From Rickettsiaceae bacterium (GTDB lineage: Bacteria > Pseudomonadota > Alphaproteobacteria > Rickettsiales > Rickettsiaceae), in the NCBI GenBank assembly GCA_021741285.1, contig JAIOYD010000035.1:1-9812 (forward strand): a DNA stretch of 9,812 bases, written 5' to 3'. A program made the position numbers and the translations under genes. A model generated the notes under the pieces. The model worked only from the letters and a program-made list of their open reading frames with translations, was not told where the DNA came from and made no database searches. Numbering within the stretch: the first letter of the stretch is position 1; each line of letters begins with the position of its first letter. Of this stretch, positions 6,513-9,812 are shown piece by piece.

Positions 6513-7058
6513 ATGTTTGACAGTAAAGTTTTTGTACACCAAAAAAAATACAACATTAATACCTATAGGTTTCCGCCTAAGTTGCATTACGTTGGCTTTA
6601 TAGCTGAATTACCTAATAAAAAACCTCCTGAGCAGGAGCTATGGCATTTCCATTTTGACAGGTTAGTACCAATTAGTCAGTATCTGCAGTCACGAGGAAT
6701 ACAGGTTTTTCTCTATTGCCCAGCAGATGTAGATTTTAAAAACAACTTAGCTAAAGGATATCTCCTTGTAGGAAATAAGTTTTATCCTACCACTATAACT
6801 ACCCCACAGATAAATGGTGATTGGTCAATAGGTTTGAGAAAAGCCCTTAAAAATAAAGAAAAGAGCTATCAAGATTTTTTGGATTGGGTTCAAAAATATC
6901 AAATTGCAATATATTCATCTTTTGAATTTTCCAATTTGGTAAGTAATAAAAATAAGGTTTCTTCCATCGTTAATCAAATTGACGGAATTAAGCAGCCGGA
7001 AGCGGATGTTTTACAAAACGTTGATAGTCAGGTCCCATTATATCTAGAGAAATATTAG
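6513..7058 (+). CDS. N-terminal part of a YheC/YheD-like ATP-grasp protein (split by an in-frame TAG)
   Basis: This 181-residue frame holds the pre-ATP-grasp region of a YheC/YheD-like ligase and the first helices of the ATP-grasp fold. It starts with a non-conserved N-terminal segment and then LHYVGFIAEL (24-33). DRLVPISQYLQSRGIQVFLY (49-68) resembles the Rossmann-like pre-grasp unit. FEFSNLVSNKNKVSSIVNQ (137-155) corresponds to the 'F..L.NK..v..il' segment that precedes the nucleotide-binding strand in such enzymes. It stops at TAG (7056-7058), exactly where the family continues into its ATP-binding lysine strand. On its own it lacks nearly all catalytic residues. The ATG lies three bases after the previous stop, with GAGG 12 bases upstream, which suggests coupled translation. 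It may work with the downstream half as a two-piece enzyme, or be the stub of a recently broken gene. Confidence 0.7.
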   Translation: MFDSKVFVHQKKYNINTYRFPPKLHYVGFIAELPNKKPPEQELWHFHFDRLVPISQYLQSRGIQVFLYCPADVDFKNNLAKGYLLVGNKFYPTTITTPQINGDWSIGLRKALKNKEKSYQDFLDWVQKYQIAIYSSFEFSNLVSNKNKVSSIVNQIDGIKQPEADVLQNVDSQVPLYLEKY

Positions 7059-7061
7059 ATG
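7056..7061 (+). other. In-frame TAG followed directly by ATG, splitting the ATP-grasp gene
   Basis: The amber codon TAG (7056-7058) is followed without a gap by ATG (7059-7061) in the same frame. The flanking frames form one continuous ATP-grasp protein if the stop is ignored (...LEKY, stop, MIFIKP...). No frameshift is needed. Only a weak ribosome-site candidate (AGAG, about 9 bases upstream) is present, so termination-reinitiation is the simplest route to the second half. A single substitution such as CAG to TAG could have produced it. Confidence 0.85.
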
Positions 7062-7814
7062 ATTTTTATTAAACCCCAATTTGGTTCTAAATCAGAAAGA
7101 ATTATTGTTCTAAAAAAAGATGCGATAGGAATAAATTTTTATTATTATCCAACCCAATTTAATTCCCCAGCTCTACGGGTGCACAAAATTTGCAGTACAA
7201 TTCCTGAGACATTAAATATGGTTAAGCAATATGCGGTCAATGAAATTTTTTTAATACAGCAAGGAATAGAGGTACCACGTTATAAAAATTCTCCAGTGGA
7301 ATGTCGTGTTTTAATGGTTAACGATGGGCTAAAATGGCATTCATTGCATATAATATATCTTGGTTTTCCAGATACTCATGTTTCAAACCAACCTCATACA
7401 GATCATAACAGTGTGGATACCATGAAGGTACTAACGTCATTATATGGTCAAAAAGAGGCTAAAAAAATATTAAAGAACTTATTAGATTTATCGGCTGCGA
7501 TTACTGAGCGTTTAGACAAAATGTATCCTGGTGTTGTGCACGAAATGGCTTACGACTTTATTCTAGATCAAGAAAGAAATATATATTTTTTAGAAGTTAA
7601 CACTAAACAAGCGATGATAGCTCCAACTGCTAATTTAATTAGCCCTATATTCAATATTCTTGCTGAGGAACAAGATTCTTATGATCAATATTTAATTCCT
7701 CACGGCACTATATTAGGGAAATTTTTGGAGCAAAGAATAACAGAAGCAAGAAGTGAATATTTAAAAAATCACTCTCCTGACATTAAGCATAAATCATCTA
7801 TTTTTATCCAGTAA
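7059..7814 (+). CDS. C-terminal catalytic part of a YheC/YheD-like ATP-grasp ligase
   Basis: This 251-residue frame contains most of an ATP-grasp catalytic domain. FIKPQFGSKSERI (3-15) gives the ATP-binding Lys5 and the glycine/serine loop. IFLIQQGIEVPRY (63-75) is the hinge strand. ECRVLMV (81-87) supplies Arg83. HEMAYDFILD (161-170) with Asp166 and IYFLEVNTK (175-183) with Glu179 and Asn181 form the Mg-ATP site. These residues fit an active enzyme that activates a carboxylate as acyl phosphate and joins it to an amine, but the substrate is unknown. The family's usual first subdomain lies in the preceding frame, cut off by an in-frame TAG, so this half probably must pair with it. The last 11 bases overlap the 3' end of the convergent MFS permease gene. 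No terminator is visible between them. Confidence 0.75.
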   Translation: MIFIKPQFGSKSERIIVLKKDAIGINFYYYPTQFNSPALRVHKICSTIPETLNMVKQYAVNEIFLIQQGIEVPRYKNSPVECRVLMVNDGLKWHSLHIIYLGFPDTHVSNQPHTDHNSVDTMKVLTSLYGQKEAKKILKNLLDLSAAITERLDKMYPGVVHEMAYDFILDQERNIYFLEVNTKQAMIAPTANLISPIFNILAEEQDSYDQYLIPHGTILGKFLEQRITEARSEYLKNHSPDIKHKSSIFIQ

Positions 7815-9066
7815 AGTTACTATATTTTGACGTATCAGCTTTTGATCTCAGAGATAAAAACGCAAAACCTAACTGCCCTACAAAACAGCATATAGGTATT
7901 ATAGCAAGAGCATAAATGAAGTTATCAGCAGTATATATTGCGCTTCCTGATTCGTTGACTGCTCCATTCCAATTATTTTGAAGCGCATTGCCAATGACAG
8001 AATGGAAAAGGTGACCAAAAGACATATTTATACAATTTGTTACAGCAATGGCAAGCCCAGCACTGGAGGGTTCAACTTGGCTGCTGACTACTGTAAATAC
8101 AAGCACTTGATAGCAACAACAAATTCCTAAGAAAAACATTAAGATAGCGCTGTTAGTTAATGATAAAGGTGGAAGGTAAAAGAGTATAAGGAAGACAATT
8201 ATAGTAAAAGTTCCGGTGAGGAATATCATAAAATTTGTAGAGCGTAAAAAGTTTGCAATTAATGCAAGAAGTGGGCCACCAAAACACATCCCAATATAAA
8301 TAAAAGATGTAATGGTGCGACTTTCATTTTTACTCATAGCAAAAATTTGACTAAAGAAAGGTATTGCCCATACGTCAGCAAATCCTTCAAGAGGTCCGAC
8401 CATCAAACCGCCTGCAACTCCAATTAAAAGAATTTTTGGACTTAATAATAATTTTATTACGGAGCTAAAGGGCGCACTGGCATTACTTTTTGGTGTAGTA
8501 TCGATCTTGCCCATAATAAGCATTGCTCCGGCAAGTAAAAAAGCTATTAAAGCCAGGGCATTAAATGTATTGTTATAGCCAAAATGATCAAATAATAATT
8601 GCATAGGTGTTGCACCAAACACTGCTCCTATTAGACCAAAGGTGAATGAAAACCCTAATAAAAGTGAGTGATATTTTTCTTCAAAATATGTTGTAGTAAT
8701 TTTTGCAACTGACAAGAAGGCTACACCAGATCCAACACCAATTAAAAATCTACCTAATAGTAATAAATTCCAATTATCCGTGGTCACGAAAGTGAGAGTT
8801 CCAATGCCAGCTGTAGCTATTGCAATAGACGTAACTAACTTAAAACTTAAGCGATCCAACATAATTCCCAGTGGTATTTGTGCCCCAGAGTAGCCAAGAT
8901 AGTAATAACCTGCTAAAGTACCAAAACTTGCAGCATCTACCGAAAATTTTTGAATAATATCTTCTCTAAGAATACCAGCTGAAAGTCGCAAAATAAATTG
9001 AAAAGCAAAAAATAAATTAGCCAAACACCAAAGTGCTAGGTATTTCTTCTGAAAAGTTTTGGTCAT
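7804..9066 (-). CDS. MFS family permease, 12 TM
   Basis: This 420-residue protein has about 12 hydrophobic spans in two halves of six, with a central cytoplasmic loop near 188-203. TM1 covers about 8-33 and TM2 about 48-69. The loop between TM2 and TM3 carries PLGIMLDRLSFK (65-76), a degenerate form of the MFS signature G-x-L-x-D-R. LLGRFLIGVGSGVAF (103-117) in TM4 matches the R-x-x-x-G-x-G motif. It should be a secondary transporter in the inner membrane. The sequence resembles the many MFS paralogues of Rickettsiales-type bacteria, and its substrate cannot be named. The second half begins with GPLEGFADVWAIPFF (224-238). Its 3' end overlaps the ATP-grasp gene tail-to-tail by 11 bp. The ATG at 9066 lies about 30 bases after a strong predicted start site and has no clear Shine-Dalgarno site. 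Confidence 0.9.
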   Translation of the reverse strand: MTKTFQKKYLALWCLANLFFAFQFILRLSAGILREDIIQKFSVDAASFGTLAGYYYLGYSGAQIPLGIMLDRLSFKLVTSIAIATAGIGTLTFVTTDNWNLLLLGRFLIGVGSGVAFLSVAKITTTYFEEKYHSLLLGFSFTFGLIGAVFGATPMQLLFDHFGYNNTFNALALIAFLLAGAMLIMGKIDTTPKSNASAPFSSVIKLLLSPKILLIGVAGGLMVGPLEGFADVWAIPFFSQIFAMSKNESRTITSFIYIGMCFGGPLLALIANFLRSTNFMIFLTGTFTIIVFLILFYLPPLSLTNSAILMFFLGICCCYQVLVFTVVSSQVEPSSAGLAIAVTNCINMSFGHLFHSVIGNALQNNWNGAVNESGSAIYTADNFIYALAIIPICCFVGQLGFAFLSLRSKADTSKYSNFTG

Positions 9067-9102
9067 CTTGTGGGCTAATTCATAAATTGAAAACAGCAGG
9101 CA

Positions 9103-9132
9103 ATGATACTAGTTTGCTTGCGATAATGTCAA
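9103..9132 (-). promoter_or_regulatory. Sigma-70-type promoter of the MFS gene
   Basis: On the minus strand there is a perfect TTGACA (plus-strand 9127-9132), an 18-bp spacer and TATCAT (plus-strand 9103-9108, five of six matches). The predicted start near 9096 leaves a leader of about 30 bases before the ATG at 9066. It is the best consensus match I found in the window. Confidence 0.65.
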
Positions 9133-9230
9133 CATATTTTAATCATTAAATGCCCTTAACCATTCATAACTAAAGTTATAAACATATAATTTAAGCTAAG
9201 AGAAAAACATAATCCCAAATGCATTAGTAA

Positions 9231-9258
9231 TTGCTAACAGGTATTTATTTTGTATAAT
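9231..9258 (+). promoter_or_regulatory. Sigma-70-type promoter of the BON lipoprotein gene
   Basis: TTGCTA (9231-9236, four of six matches), a 16-bp spacer and a perfect TATAAT (9253-9258) predict a start near 9265, about 30 bases before the ATG at 9296. TAAGG at 9281-9285 would be the ribosome site. The rest of the 229-bp divergent region shows no gene. Confidence 0.6.
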
Positions 9259-9295
9259 CATGACTGTGAATTACTCAAACTAAGGTTTTGTAGCT

Positions 9296-9812
9296 ATGAC
9301 TAGAGAAATTACTATCAAGATTCTTTCTGTATTATTTGTCTTTTCTTCCTTAACTAGCTGCCTTCCTGTCATTTTTACTGGAGCTGCTGGTTCTGCTATG
9401 GAATTTGCTAAAGATAGACCAGCTAATGAAACTCTTACTGATACTAGAATATCAGCTGGAATTAAAGCGGACTTTATAAAAAAAGATTTCCGTGATTTAT
9501 ATACAAAGATTAAAATTGAAGTCGTGCAAGGACGCGTCTTATTAACAGGTGGAATTGATAAGGAAGAAGATGCTGTAAAGGCGGTTGAAATATGTTGGGC
9601 CCAGAAGGATGTAACTGAAGTTATTAACGAATTGAAAGTTGATAAAAATAGTAGGCATTTTGATTTATTGCAGTACACTCGTGATACTATGATTACTAGC
9701 CAGATTAAATCTAAAATATTTGTAAATCGCGAAATAAAATTCGTAAATTACACGGTTATAACTATTAACGATGTGGTGTATCTTTTTGGGATTGCCAGGT
9801 CGCAGGAAGAGC
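9296..9812 (+). CDS. BON-domain outer-membrane lipoprotein (DolP/OsmY-like), 3' end beyond window
   Basis: The frame is open from the ATG at 9296 to the window end (172 residues, incomplete). An N-terminal signal peptide (about 1-21) ends in the lipobox LTSC, with Cys22 as the lipidation site. The segment after it is rich in small residues (VIFTGAAGSAME). A first BON domain follows at about 50-116: TDTRISAGIKADF (48-60), IKIEVVQGRVLLTGGID (72-88) and VTEVINELKV (106-115). A second BON domain starts near 128 (TRDTMITSQIKSK, then VITINDVVYLFGIA at 154-167) and runs off the edge. Two BON domains behind a lipobox match DolP (YraP), an outer-membrane lipoprotein of envelope integrity that binds anionic phospholipid. 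Assignment to DolP itself is inference. TAAGG lies ten bases before the ATG, and a good promoter precedes it. Confidence 0.9.
   Translation, partial: MTREITIKILSVLFVFSSLTSCLPVIFTGAAGSAMEFAKDRPANETLTDTRISAGIKADFIKKDFRDLYTKIKIEVVQGRVLLTGGIDKEEDAVKAVEICWAQKDVTEVINELKVDKNSRHFDLLQYTRDTMITSQIKSKIFVNREIKFVNYTVITINDVVYLFGIARSQEE

Noticed and set aside
7056..7058. Genome-wide reassignment of TAG as a sense codon
   Set aside because: The other complete genes of the window have no internal in-frame TAG, and TAG at 6507-6509 falls at a natural protein end, so the standard bacterial code fits.
9185..9190. Second perfect TATAAT in the divergent region
   Set aside because: No acceptable -35 hexamer lies 16-19 bp upstream, and a better-placed promoter exists at 9231-9258.
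9280..9678. Minus-strand open frame of 132 codons
   Set aside because: It is antisense to the BON lipoprotein, which has a promoter, ribosome site, lipobox and domain. The antisense product is low-complexity and matches nothing I know.
1..9812. Mobile element, CRISPR array or phage island
   Set aside because: No transposase, integrase, terminal repeats, regularly spaced repeats or phage gene was seen on either strand. The tRNA-Leu 3' end has no visible duplicated attachment site nearby.

Overview
The window is AT-rich (roughly one third G+C by eye), densely packed bacterial DNA. Several marks suggest an alphaproteobacterium of the Rickettsiales type: low GC, short intergenic gaps, weak Shine-Dalgarno sites, a family-4 uracil-DNA glycosylase with the WRPP form of its cysteine motif, a small DapB, an NFU1-type Nfu protein and an MFS permease of endosymbiont style. 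This placement is inferred from protein style; no rRNA or other marker is present. I see no insertion sequence, CRISPR array or phage gene.

Layout. (1) 79-894, minus strand: family-4 uracil-DNA glycosylase, divergent from the next block across only 16 bp. (2) 911-3863, plus strand: a tight four-gene run, rluD, an amino-acid-type periplasmic binding lipoprotein, a flavin reductase-like protein and dapB, with the last three overlapping by 14 and 4 bp. (3) 3985-4662, plus strand: tRNA-Leu(UAA) with an encoded CCA, followed 26 bp later by an Nfu iron-sulfur carrier gene. (4) 4785-7814, plus strand, behind its own putative promoter: a 574-residue protein (possible AMMECR1-like N-terminal part plus an alpha/alpha-toroid-like C-terminal part) and a YheC/YheD-like ATP-grasp ligase. 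The ligase is cut in two by one in-frame TAG that is followed at once by ATG. (5) 7804-9066, minus strand: a 12-TM MFS permease whose 3' end overlaps the ATP-grasp gene by 11 bp. (6) 9296 to the window end, plus strand: a BON-domain lipoprotein, divergent from the permease across a 229-bp region that carries a good promoter in each direction.

Most genes are housekeeping: DNA repair, 23S rRNA modification, amino-acid uptake, diaminopimelate synthesis, Fe-S delivery, transport and envelope upkeep. Block 4 is the unusual part. All three of its open frames lie in the same reading frame, and its first two frames end with the only TAG stops among the complete genes of the window. Its ATP-grasp is broken inside the catalytic fold while the expected ligand residues stay intact on both sides of the break. 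I read it as an uncharacterised carboxylate-amine (peptide-type) ligase cassette, either newly split or newly damaged. Its substrate cannot be told from sequence.
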